Below are positions 51,340-59,241 of a stretch of DNA of 64,000 bases, piece by piece. Each line of letters starts with the position of its first letter. Positions within the stretch are counted from its first letter, which is position 1. The position numbers and the translations under genes are program-made. A model generated the notes under the pieces. That model searched no databases, was not told the origin of the DNA, and saw only the letters and a program-made list of their open reading frames with translations. This stretch comes from Caryophanales bacterium UBA2289 (GTDB lineage: Bacteria > Bacillota_I > Bacilli_A > Izemoplasmatales > Hujiaoplasmataceae), in assembly GCA_002345505.1 (NCBI GenBank), contig DDWJ01000015.1:1-64000 (forward strand), read 5' to 3'.

Positions 51340-51828
51340 TTATTTTAAGTTAGCTAGCAGTTCAGCTGCTTCTTCAGGTGTAATTTCACCTTTATCTATT
51401 TTTTCTAGGATTTCCACTCTTGATGTATCAGGAGTTTCATCGTTTTTTTCTTCTTTTTCTTCTTTTCCGTCTAGTTGATATCCTAATCCAACTACAACAT
51501 CATCTAACATCTTTTTAATCGTTGGGTAAGAATAACCCATTTCTTTTTCTATAGCTTTAATATTTCCGCGATTCTTTACAAACATTTCAATAAAATATAG
51601 TTTTTCAGTATCTAAGTAGTTGAATTTTGATAATGTGAATTGACCTTTGATCTCAGTTGAACAATGATTACAAACTAATTGAACAACTTCTAGATCATGA
51701 TGACATACTGGACATTCTGATATAACTGGATATTTCTTGGAATTTTGCTTATGCCCTTTTAAATTAAATGATTTTTTGATATCTTCTTCGATTGATCTTC
51801 TTAAATCTTCTTTTAAATCTAACTTCAT
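51340..51828 (-). CDS. DUF2089-family regulator-like protein
   Basis: A 162-residue protein. A zinc-binding knuckle (CPVCHHDLE...CNHCSTEI, about 38-58) is followed by a helix-turn-helix-like region with FVKNRGNIKAIEKEMGYSYP, typical of DUF2089. The C-terminus carries RVEILEKIDKGEITPEEAAE, the same SHOCT-like helix pair as its neighbours. Probably a DNA-binding regulator of its own operon (inference). GGAG lies before the ATG. Confidence 0.85.
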   Translation of the reverse strand: MKLDLKEDLRRSIEEDIKKSFNLKGHKQNSKKYPVISECPVCHHDLEVVQLVCNHCSTEIKGQFTLSKFNYLDTEKLYFIEMFVKNRGNIKAIEKEMGYSYPTIKKMLDDVVVGLGYQLDGKEEKEEKNDETPDTSRVEILEKIDKGEITPEEAAELLANLK

Positions 51829-51865
51829 AATTTGTCTCCTTTTTTATTTTTAATTTTTTATTTCT

Positions 51866-52672
51866 TTAAATTGTTTTAATTATTACTTTTTCTTTCGTGT
51901 GAGCATTAACTTTAATTTTGATCCCTTTGGAATTAACTATCTTAATAAGTTCAGCCTTAGTTATTGGCATGTCCTTATCATCGAATTTAATAAATGGTAT
52001 TGCTATTTTAAATAAAACTAACGGTAATGGTAGAAAGAATAAAACTCTTAAAAAATTAGTTACTTTCTTCTCATCAGGAATTATAATCCTGAGTTTAACA
52101 AAATGAGCATTATTAGTAAATCTTAGATGATTTTCGCTATTGTAAATATATCTATATGCTTTTCTTGGTGATATTTCTTTAGATTGAAGCTTATTTAGCA
52201 CTTCTAAATCGCTCATTTTTGACCGTTTATTTAGAATTAATAATAGTAATCCTAATCCTAATATGAACCCTTCAAAGTCGTATAAGAATATATCTAAAGC
52301 ACTTGCTGTTCTATCTATCGGTATGTTTTGCAACAATTCGTCTATCGTGGCTGTTAGCAATCCTAAAACTAAGATTTTTAGAATCGATAATCTCCATTCC
52401 CTAGCTGTAAAGAAATAAGATATCCCTAAAACCATATATTCGAAAACATGAGCTCCTTTTCTTACAATTACGTTAAGTGTTGATAATGAGATAGTGTTAT
52501 TTATAAATACAGAGTCTATCAATGACTTGATATTAACACTTAAACCCGAACTCATCTCTCCCGATGCCGTTCCTGAGAACAGCGACATAGAGAAAATGAA
52601 TAATGTTAATACGATTGTTATACTTAAAGTTATTATCTTCTGCTTATTTCTGTTCGGTTTCTCTGTTAGCAT
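51866..52672 (-). CDS. VanZ-like membrane protein with SHOCT-like C-terminal segment
   Basis: A 268-residue protein. Residues 1-155 form a VanZ-like domain with four helices (RKGAHVFEYMVLGISY, then ATIDELLQNIPIDRTASALD). After helix 4 the cytoplasmic part has the helix pair DLEVLNKLQSKEISPRKAY, a further amphipathic segment and a hydrophobic stretch near 210-228. VanZ relatives act in glycopeptide or lipoglycopeptide resistance and envelope stress. The start overlaps the 3' end of an upstream microprotein gene. Confidence 0.8.
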   Translation of the reverse strand: MLTEKPNRNKQKIITLSITIVLTLFIFSMSLFSGTASGEMSSGLSVNIKSLIDSVFINNTISLSTLNVIVRKGAHVFEYMVLGISYFFTAREWRLSILKILVLGLLTATIDELLQNIPIDRTASALDIFLYDFEGFILGLGLLLLILNKRSKMSDLEVLNKLQSKEISPRKAYRYIYNSENHLRFTNNAHFVKLRIIIPDEKKVTNFLRVLFFLPLPLVLFKIAIPFIKFDDKDMPITKAELIKIVNSKGIKIKVNAHTKEKVIIKTI

Positions 52673-52775
52673 AAACTCTCTCCCAATATCCTTCTGATGA
52701 TAAATCTTGATTAACTGGTCTTGTCAAGTCATTCCATCTGACAACACTGTACAGTCTTTTCATAATATTTCTCAT
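52644..52775 (-). CDS. 43-residue microprotein (EGYWERVY)
   Basis: A short gene with a strong AGGAGG ribosome-binding site before the ATG at 52775. The protein is basic at its N-terminus (MRNIMKRLYSVVRWN) and carries SSEGYWERVYANRE near the C-terminus, related to EYWDQVYTD in the microprotein just upstream. Its 3' end overlaps the VanZ-like gene start by about 29 nt, pointing to translational coupling. Unknown function; perhaps a small regulator or membrane-associated peptide. Confidence 0.6.
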   Translation of the reverse strand: MRNIMKRLYSVVRWNDLTRPVNQDLSSEGYWERVYANRETEQK

Positions 52776-52790
52776 AAAGATCCTCCTAAA

Positions 52791-52904
52791 TTATTTATTT
52801 GTTTTACAAGGCTTGCAAATATCTGTGTATACTTGATCCCAATATTCTTGTGGACATACACCATAAGTGTAAACTCTTACTAATTTGTCATTTCTTTGTT
52901 TCAT
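52791..52904 (-). CDS. 37-residue microprotein (EYWDQVY, four-Cys-poor tail CKPCK)
   Basis: The ATG at 52904 follows AAGGGGGAA. The peptide has a basic start (MKQRNDKLVRVYTYG), one Cys before the shared motif CPQEYWDQVYTDICKPCK, and in total three Cys (two as CxxC) that could bind a metal. The motif YW(D/E)(Q/R)VY is shared with the next microprotein. It is the first gene after a consensus promoter. A longer frame upstream lacks a ribosome-binding site and is not believed. Confidence 0.6.
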   Translation of the reverse strand: MKQRNDKLVRVYTYGVCPQEYWDQVYTDICKPCKTNK

Positions 52905-53002
52905 TTTTATTTCCCCCTTATTAATAAAAATGGGTTTAAGTGTTAATTCAATCTTATTGATTTTTTTCAGTTGATTTATTAACTTTATCAACTTACACCT
53001 TA

Positions 53003-53030
53003 ATTATATCAAAGGTTTTATTAATGTCAA
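53003..53030 (-). promoter_or_regulatory. Consensus promoter of the microprotein-VanZ-DUF2089-SHOCT-MFS operon
   Basis: Minus strand: TTGACA (53025-53030), 16-nt spacer, TATAAT (53003-53008), both perfect. An untranslated leader of about 90 nt follows before the ATG at 52904. Confidence 0.82.
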
Positions 53031-53033
53031 GCA

Positions 53034-53063
53034 TTTTTTTTAATTTTTTTTAATTTTTTTAAA
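53034..53063 (-). promoter_or_regulatory. Phased A-tracts upstream of the -35
   Basis: Three A-tracts of 8, 8 and 7 bases, separated by two-base TT steps, repeat at exactly 10 bp directly upstream of the -35. This is expected to give curved DNA and an UP-element-like boost. Confidence 0.6.
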
Positions 53064-53073
53064 CTTTTATTAA

Positions 53074-53098
53074 AAAAAGCCAATTTTCTTGGCTTTTT
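53074..53098 (-). terminator. Terminator of uvrB
   Basis: AAAAAGCCAA / TTGGCTTTTT stem followed on the minus strand by TTTTTTTAATAAAAG-type sequence, about 30 nt after the uvrB stop. Confidence 0.82.
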
Positions 53099-53128
53099 AG
53101 TTTAATTTTTTTAATTTTTACTTTAATT

Positions 53129-55090
53129 TTATGAATTTTTCTTTAATTCGAATATCAAATCACGAATTCGAGCAGCCTGTTCAAAATCTAATTCTCTTGC
53201 ATAAACCATCATTTGTTTTTCTAACATTTCAATATTCTTTTCAATTTCTTTTTTGCTTAACTTATCAAAATCATATGCATCTTGATTAGCTTCAGTTTTA
53301 ATTGAAATGGAATCCGGAATGTTTTTGAGAATGGTTTTTGGAGTAATAGAGTTAGTTTTATTGTATTCTTCCTGAATTGTTCTTCTTCTATTTGTTTCGT
53401 AGATCGCTTTTTCCATCGATTGCGTGATACGTGTCGCATACATTATGACGTGGCCATTAACATTTCTCGCAGCACGACCAATTGTTTGGATTAGTGATTT
53501 CTCACTTCTCAAGAAACCTTCTTTATCGGCATCTAAAATTGCAATCAAGGAAACCTCAGGCAAATCCAAACCTTCTCTAAGTAGATTAATACCTACTAAA
53601 ATATCAAAATCTCCTAAACGTAATTTTCTGATAATCTCCATTCTTTCCAGTGATTTCACTTTGGAATGCAAATATCCAACCTTATATCCAAGTGATTTTA
53701 AATGATTCGTTAAATCCTCACTCATTTTAATTGTTAAAGTTGTAATAAGTACTCTTTCGTTCTGATTAATAGTTTTGTTGATTTCAGTTAATAGATCATC
53801 AATTTGATTCATAGAATCTCTTACTTCAACAATTGGATCAACCAATCCGGTAGGTCTAATAATCTGTTCAATTACATCTTTGCTTCTTTCGAGTTCGTAA
53901 TCCCCTGGCGTTGCAGATACATAGATGACTTGATTTATCTTTTCATTGAATTCATCAAAATTAAGCGGTCTGTTATCCATAGCGCTTGGTAATCTAAACC
54001 CATAATCAACTAGGGTTTGTTTCCTTGATCTATCCCCATTAAACATACCTCTAACTTGAGGCAGAGTAACATGAGACTCATCAACAATCAATAAAAAATC
54101 CTTCGGGAAAAAATCTATAAGTGTTGAAGGCGTCTCTCCCTCTCCTCTTAAAGCTAAGTGTCTAGAGTAATTTTCTACACCTGCTACTGTTCCCATTTCC
54201 CTTAACATTTCCAAGTCATAAAGTGTTCTTTGTTCGATTCTCTCAGCCTCTAAAAGCTTGTTATTGTCCTTGAAGTATTTAATTCTTTCTATCAATTCTT
54301 CTTTAATCCTACTTAAAGCTTCTTCTAATTTATCACTATCTGTTAAAAAGTGAGATGCAGGAAATAAAGATAACATTTCATAATCTTTATAAATCTCACC
54401 GGAAACAATATTAAATTCTCTTATTCTTTTTACTTCATCAAAATCAAATTCGATTCTTATTCCCTTAGTTTTATTGTATGGCGGCAATATTTCAACTACA
54501 TCGCCTCTAACTCTAAAACTTCCTCTAACAAAATCGATGTCGTTGCGAACATAAAGAATATCAATCAAGCGATTTAACAAAGCTTCTCTAGATATTTGTT
54601 CAGATTTTCTTATCGTTACCATTCCCGCTTTGTAAACTTCCGGGTCGCCAATACCATAGATACAAGATACGCTGGCTACGATTATTACATCTCTTCTTTC
54701 TAATAAAGATGAAGTAGCCGCATGCCTAAGTTCATCAATTTCATCGTTGATTGAAGCGTCTTTTTCAATATAAATATCAGCTCCGGGAACATAAGCTTCC
54801 GGTTGATAATAATCATAATAAGAAATAAAATACTCAACTCTATTTTCTGGAAATAAAGCTTTTAACTCTGAATAAAGTTGTCCGGCTAAAGTTTTATTAT
54901 GAGCAAGAACTAGCGTAGGTCGATTCACTTCCTGAATAACATTAGCCACAGTATAAGTTTTACCAGTACCAGTAGCCCCTAACAATACTTGTTCTTTAAC
55001 TCCGTTATTTAAATTATCAATTAGCTGTTCAATTGCCTTAGGCTGATCGCCCATCGGCCTGTAATCAGACTTTAAATTAAATTTATCCAT
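53129..55090 (-). CDS. uvrB: Excinuclease ABC subunit B
   Basis: Nucleotide-excision repair helicase-like subunit, 653 residues. Walker A GATGTGKT (39-46), the damage-verifying beta-hairpin YYDYYQPEAYVP (near 93), DEAD-like VDESHVTLPQ, helicase motifs VGINLLREGLDLPEV and QTIGRAARN, and a C-terminal UVR coiled domain (ELDFEQAARIRD). It appears monocistronic and divergent from a B12-radical-SAM gene. uvrA is not adjacent in this window. Confidence 0.97.
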   Translation of the reverse strand: MDKFNLKSDYRPMGDQPKAIEQLIDNLNNGVKEQVLLGATGTGKTYTVANVIQEVNRPTLVLAHNKTLAGQLYSELKALFPENRVEYFISYYDYYQPEAYVPGADIYIEKDASINDEIDELRHAATSSLLERRDVIIVASVSCIYGIGDPEVYKAGMVTIRKSEQISREALLNRLIDILYVRNDIDFVRGSFRVRGDVVEILPPYNKTKGIRIEFDFDEVKRIREFNIVSGEIYKDYEMLSLFPASHFLTDSDKLEEALSRIKEELIERIKYFKDNNKLLEAERIEQRTLYDLEMLREMGTVAGVENYSRHLALRGEGETPSTLIDFFPKDFLLIVDESHVTLPQVRGMFNGDRSRKQTLVDYGFRLPSAMDNRPLNFDEFNEKINQVIYVSATPGDYELERSKDVIEQIIRPTGLVDPIVEVRDSMNQIDDLLTEINKTINQNERVLITTLTIKMSEDLTNHLKSLGYKVGYLHSKVKSLERMEIIRKLRLGDFDILVGINLLREGLDLPEVSLIAILDADKEGFLRSEKSLIQTIGRAARNVNGHVIMYATRITQSMEKAIYETNRRRTIQEEYNKTNSITPKTILKNIPDSISIKTEANQDAYDFDKLSKKEIEKNIEMLEKQMMVYARELDFEQAARIRDLIFELKKNS

Positions 55091-55178
55091 TTTTAATCAC
55101 CGGTATTAGTATATCATATAAATTAAATCAACTGGTTATTTATTGATTAAATTGATAGAATAGTAATAGGTGAAATTT

Positions 55179-56837
55179 ATGAAAATTCTATTAGTAGGAA
55201 TAAACTCTAAGTTTATCCATCCTAATCTCGCTATAAGATATTTAAAAGCAAATTGTGATTACGATGTAAAAATTCTAGAGTATACAATTAAAGATAACCT
55301 TGATGAAATAATTAAAGGAATGAGAATCGACCAATATGATATTATTGGTTTTAGTTGTTATATTTGGAATATCGAAATAATATCAGATATCTTAAATCAG
55401 ATAAAATCATCTTATAAAAACAAAACAATAATTCTCGGTGGTCCTGAAGTTAGTTATGACTATGACAGTTATTTACTTGATAATCTTGCTGACTTCATAA
55501 TTACAAACGAAGGGGAAATAACTTTCAATGATTTGGTTAAAGCGATTGAACAAAATACACCTTTTAATTCGATACCAAATCTTGCCTATATATATAAGGA
55601 TGAAATAATTAGAAATAAAACCGATCAAATTAGAGATATAAACGCTTTAAAATCTCCTTATTACTTTGAGGATGATTATGGCGATATAAAAAATAAGATT
55701 CAATACGTTGAGCTGTCTCGAGGCTGTCCGTACAAATGCAGCTATTGTTTAGCTTCATTAGAAAAAGGATTGAGATTCTTTGAAATCGATAAGGTTTTTT
55801 CAATTATCGATCATCTAATTGATAAAGGAGCTAAAACTATCAAATTTCTAGACAGGTCCTTTAACGCCAATAAAAACATTGCATTAGATTTCTTTAAAAT
55901 CTTAGTTGAAAGAGATTATCCAAACACGATTTTTCAGTTTGAAATAAATGGCGATGTTTTACATAAAGACATAATCGATTATCTAAAGTTAAACCTTAAA
56001 CAAAATTACGTCCGTTTCGAACTTGGTATTCAATCAACAAATCCTATCGTAAATAAAGCTATCGATCGAAAACAAAACACTGAACAATTAATTAAAAACA
56101 TAAAAGCCCTACAGGAAACCAATGTAGTTTTACATCTCGATCTAATCGCTGGGTTGCCATATGAGGATTTAGAAAGTTTCAAAAATACCTTTAACGAAAT
56201 ATTCTTGTTGTTTTCTAAAGAACTGCAATTAGGATTCTTGAAAATGTTAAAAGGAACTAAAATCCGAAAAGAAGCTAAAATCTATGACTACAAATTTCAA
56301 GAAAAATCACCTTATGAAATTAATGAAAACAAATTCATCTCAAATGAAGAATTAAAAATAATCCACAAAGTAGAAACTATGCTTGAAATATATTGGAATA
56401 GGGATTTTATGAATGACTCCATGAAGATAATTCTTGAGAATGATTCTAATCCGTTTAATTTCTTCTTATCATTGTATGAATATTATGAAAAAAATAGTAT
56501 TTCTTTAAGGAAATATCAATTATCGGATTTGTTTGTAAATGTGAGAAATTTTTTAATTGAAATGAAATTATTTAATTCGCAAATAGAAGATAGCTTGATA
56601 TTAGATTACTTGAAATACAACAAAATTAAACCTAAAGTCTTTTGGGAAAATAAACTTAATAAGCAAGAAATACTAAGAGATTTCTTCGCTGTAAATAATT
56701 CTTATCCGATTGATTTATTATATAAGTACTCACTTGTTACTAAATATCAATCAGGTTATCTAATTGTTATTTATCTACCAGATAAGAAAATAATGTATTC
56801 TTTTAAAAACAATCAAACAAAAAGAATTAGTCATTAA
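55179..56837 (+). CDS. B12-binding-domain radical SAM protein with DUF4080
   Basis: About 552 residues. An N-terminal cobalamin-binding-like domain (MKILLVGINSKFIHPNLAIR) lacks an obvious DxHxxG His motif. The radical-SAM centre CPYKCSYCLAS (CxxxCxxC) lies near residue 186, and the C-terminal part is the DUF4080 region. Members are predicted methyltransferase- or oxidoreductase-like enzymes of unknown substrate. The ATG at 55179 follows AGGTGA; a GTG nine bases upstream lies in that site. An IS3-type element begins right after the stop. Confidence 0.83.
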   Translation: MKILLVGINSKFIHPNLAIRYLKANCDYDVKILEYTIKDNLDEIIKGMRIDQYDIIGFSCYIWNIEIISDILNQIKSSYKNKTIILGGPEVSYDYDSYLLDNLADFIITNEGEITFNDLVKAIEQNTPFNSIPNLAYIYKDEIIRNKTDQIRDINALKSPYYFEDDYGDIKNKIQYVELSRGCPYKCSYCLASLEKGLRFFEIDKVFSIIDHLIDKGAKTIKFLDRSFNANKNIALDFFKILVERDYPNTIFQFEINGDVLHKDIIDYLKLNLKQNYVRFELGIQSTNPIVNKAIDRKQNTEQLIKNIKALQETNVVLHLDLIAGLPYEDLESFKNTFNEIFLLFSKELQLGFLKMLKGTKIRKEAKIYDYKFQEKSPYEINENKFISNEELKIIHKVETMLEIYWNRDFMNDSMKIILENDSNPFNFFLSLYEYYEKNSISLRKYQLSDLFVNVRNFLIEMKLFNSQIEDSLILDYLKYNKIKPKVFWENKLNKQEILRDFFAVNNSYPIDLLYKYSLVTKYQSGYLIVIYLPDKKIMYSFKNNQTKRISH

Positions 56838-56842
56838 GAAAG

Positions 56843-56877
56843 TATTCCTTTAAAACAGACATTAAAATAAAAAGAGT
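56843..56877 (+). repeat. IS3 element, left inverted repeat
   Basis: Contains CCTTTAAAACAGACA and AAATAAAAAGAGT. It matches the reverse complement of 58210-58243 with a few mismatches. Confidence 0.7.
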
Positions 56878-56940
56878 CATATTAGAATAAAATCTAGTAT
56901 GACTTTTTTGATATAATATAACATTAAGTAAGGAAGTACT

Positions 56941-56970
56941 TTTTGTGGTAACGAAGTTATCCACAAAAAG
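56941..56970. promoter_or_regulatory. Hairpin with a perfect DnaA-box sequence inside the IS element
   Basis: GTGGTAAC-GAA-GTTATCCAC forms a stem with one bulge flanked by T and A runs. The right arm contains TTATCCACA (56957-56965), identical to the strong DnaA-box consensus. It lies ahead of the orfA ribosome-binding site and could limit read-through transcription from outside. Confidence 0.5.
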
Positions 56971-57010
56971 GAAATTGAGGCATTGCGTCCATCAACAAGA
57001 AAGGAAAGTT

Positions 57011-57370
57011 ATGAAGGAGAGAAAACTTAAGAAGCATAAACAATATACAATTGAGGAAAAGAATCAAATAGTGCTATTGTATTTTAATAAACACATGGGA
57101 CAAACCGAAATAATTAGAACCTATGAAATAGCAAACAGTTCAATTTTTAGAAGATGGGTTAAACAATACAAAGAATTTGGAACATGTGTAGACAATCGGG
57201 GTAAAGGAAAGAAAGCAGAATTTCCAAATAAGGGTAGGCCAAGAAAGCATATGGTTAAACTTGAAGAATTAAATAAAGAAAACCTCATAGAAAAGGTGAG
57301 GATGTATGAAGATATAAAAAAATCCCTGGTCTACCTAATGAACCAACAGTCAAAATCTATTATCAAGTAG
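57011..57370 (+). CDS. IS3-family transposase OrfA (helix-turn-helix)
   Basis: A 119-residue DNA-binding protein: KQYTIEEKNQIVLLYFNKHM followed by the helix-turn-helix QTEIIRTYEIANSSIFRRW, then a C-terminal helical region for multimerisation. The ATG at 57011 has AAAGGAAAG before it; an upstream GTG start would run through the hairpin. Near its end the heptamer A_AAA_AAA (57316-57322) is in the right frame for a -1 shift into the orfB frame. Confidence 0.85.
   Translation: MKERKLKKHKQYTIEEKNQIVLLYFNKHMGQTEIIRTYEIANSSIFRRWVKQYKEFGTCVDNRGKGKKAEFPNKGRPRKHMVKLEELNKENLIEKVRMYEDIKKSLVYLMNQQSKSIIK
57316..57322 (+). other. -1 ribosomal frameshift heptamer A_AAA_AAA
   Basis: Codon boundaries ATA|AAA|AAA in orfA give the canonical X_XXY_YYZ layout. 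After a -1 shift the frame reads on without stop into orfB, giving the OrfAB transposase. Confidence 0.75.
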
Positions 57371-57375
57371 TAGAT

Positions 57376-58224
57376 ATGCTTAGAAACCGCTATTCTGTGC
57401 TATCACTATGTAAAACATTAGGCTGTTCAAAAAGCGGGTACTATGATTGGATAAAATTAGGTAGACCTAAACATAAAAGCTTCGACAAAGCCATAAATGA
57501 TCAAGTTATGGAAAGATACAACATAGATAATCGATGGGGTATAGAATCTATTAGAATGCAAATTAAAAAGGTATACGGCATCTGCTTAACCAACAAAACC
57601 GTATACCGATACATGCGGATAAATGGTGTACAATCCATTATCCGTAAGAAGACTAAAAAATATTCAAGGGTACCACACCATGATATTCCTAATCTTCTAC
57701 AAAGAAATTTTAACACACATGCCCCAAATAAGAAATGGTCAATCGATATTTCATATCTTTTCTGTAGAGATGGATTATCATATATCTGTGCAATTAAAGA
57801 TATGTATGATAAATCTATAGTTGCATGGTCTATCTCTAAATATATCGATCGCAAATTAGTTATGAACACATTGAATCAAGCTATTGAATTAACACCTCTT
57901 GAACAACGTCAAAAGCTCATACTTCACTCAGATCAAGGATGGCATTTCACTCATTATCTTTATGTCAAAACCCTCAAGAAACATGAAATAACTCAATCCA
58001 TATCATCAAAAGGTAGTAGTGTAGATAATGCGCCTATAGAATCGTTTTTTAGTGCTTTAAAGACAGAATGTATCTATTTATACAAGAAATTATATACATA
58101 TAACGTAGAAACTATTGTAAAAGAATATATTCTCTATTACAATAACGAAAGACTTCAAAAAAAAATAAAAGAACTCGCTCCTTCTCAATTTAGGAAACAA
58201 GTTCTTTCTACTCTTTTTATTTAG
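57376..58224 (+). CDS. IS3-family transposase OrfB (DDE integrase)
   Basis: Catalytic part of the transposase, 282 residues from the internal ATG; the functional protein is probably the OrfAB fusion via a -1 shift at 57316-57322. A helix-turn-helix-like N-terminus (LGCSKSGYYDW) and HTH_21-type region (RWGIESIRMQIKK) precede the DDE core: Asp in KWSIDISYLF, Asp in LHSDQGWHF and Glu in APIESFFSALK. All three acidic residues are present, so the element may be active. Confidence 0.9.
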   Translation: MLRNRYSVLSLCKTLGCSKSGYYDWIKLGRPKHKSFDKAINDQVMERYNIDNRWGIESIRMQIKKVYGICLTNKTVYRYMRINGVQSIIRKKTKKYSRVPHHDIPNLLQRNFNTHAPNKKWSIDISYLFCRDGLSYICAIKDMYDKSIVAWSISKYIDRKLVMNTLNQAIELTPLEQRQKLILHSDQGWHFTHYLYVKTLKKHEITQSISSKGSSVDNAPIESFFSALKTECIYLYKKLYTYNVETIVKEYILYYNNERLQKKIKELAPSQFRKQVLSTLFI

Positions 58225-58243
58225 TTGTCCGTTTTAAGGAAAT
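58210..58243 (-). repeat. IS3 element, right inverted repeat
   Basis: Contains ACTCTTTTTATTTAGTTGTC and GTTTTAAGGAA; inverted copy of the left end. It overlaps the last codons of orfB. Confidence 0.7.
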
Positions 58244-58284
58244 TAACTCTAACTGACTAATTCTTTTATTCTTAAAATAGTTAA

Positions 58285-59235
58285 CTAATTTAGTTTGTTC
58301 AAATACTTATATAAATCACTCGGTTTATTGTCTTGAGTCAAAGCTTTATCCAGCTCAATATGACTAACATCTAAACTCTTGGTATAAACGGCGTAGCCGC
58401 CTTTACCTTCGCTAAGTAATTCTACTGCATGTACACCCATTTTACTTGCTAAAACTCTATCAAAAGCGCTAGGAGTACCCCCTCTTTGAATATAGCCAAG
58501 TACTGTGGCTCTTGCTTCGTAACTTGAATTTTCCTGAATCTTTTCAGCTAAAATTTTAACATCTGTAATGTGTTCAGCAACAACCACTATCAGATGTCTT
58601 TTTCCCATGCTTTCTGCTTTTTGTACTTGTTTTAAAATATCAGCTTCATTATATCCGGTGTCCTTGGTAATAACAATTTCGGCACCAGTTGCTATTCCTG
58701 AAAAAATTGATAAGTCTCCACAGTTTCTTCCCATAACCTCGACTACAGTACATCTTTGGTGAGAAAAAGAAGTATCTCTTAATTTGTCAATTGCATCAAT
58801 TGCAGTGTCTAAAGCCGTAAAAAATCCAATTGTAAATTCTGTACATGCAATATCATTGTCAATAGTACCCGGGATTCCAATACACTTAATCCCCATCTCA
58901 TTTAGAGCCATAGCGCCTCTAAACGTACCATCTCCACCAATACATATTAAATTATCTATCCCAAGAGATTTTAAATTATCAACTGCAATTTGCCTTACTT
59001 CTTTCTCTTTAAAAGATTCTAAACGAGAAGACCCTAAAATAGTTCCGCCACGATTTAAAATTTGACCAACATCATTGCGTTCCATTCTTTTTATTTTACC
59101 TTCTACCAAACCTTTATATCCATCAAAAACTCCATAAGCTTCAAATCCATAGTTTATAGCGCTTCTGACAACCGCTCTAACACAAGCGTTCATTCCGGGT
59201 GCATCGCCACCGGATGTTAACACAGCTATTTTCAT
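58285..59235 (-). CDS. pfkA: 6-phosphofructokinase
   Basis: ATP-dependent glycolytic kinase making fructose-1,6-bisphosphate, 316 residues. LTSGGDAPGMNACVRAVVR at the N-terminus, GGDGTFRGA, catalytic GIPGTIDNDI, EVMGRNCGDL and GYIQRGGTPSAFDR are all normal for the bacterial PfkA group. It follows dnaE with a 6-nt gap, so dnaE-pfkA is an operon, as often seen in Firmicutes. AGGT precedes the ATG. Confidence 0.97.
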   Translation of the reverse strand: MKIAVLTSGGDAPGMNACVRAVVRSAINYGFEAYGVFDGYKGLVEGKIKRMERNDVGQILNRGGTILGSSRLESFKEKEVRQIAVDNLKSLGIDNLICIGGDGTFRGAMALNEMGIKCIGIPGTIDNDIACTEFTIGFFTALDTAIDAIDKLRDTSFSHQRCTVVEVMGRNCGDLSIFSGIATGAEIVITKDTGYNEADILKQVQKAESMGKRHLIVVVAEHITDVKILAEKIQENSSYEARATVLGYIQRGGTPSAFDRVLASKMGVHAVELLSEGKGGYAVYTKSLDVSHIELDKALTQDNKPSDLYKYLNKLN

Positions 59236-59241
59236 ATTAAT

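Larger units (their letters stand above)
56843..58243 (+). mobile_element. IS3-family insertion sequence
   Basis: A complete-looking element of about 1.4 kb: imperfect terminal inverted repeats of about 34 bp, orfA and orfB in the typical -1 overlap arrangement, and an A_AAA_AAA slippery heptamer. Exact ends and target duplication could not be fixed. It sits just after the DUF4080 gene without disrupting it. Confidence 0.85.

Noticed and set aside
56945..57010. GTG start for IS3 orfA
   Set aside because: It would place coding sequence through the hairpin; the ATG at 57011 has AAAGGAAAG and begins the usual OrfA domain.
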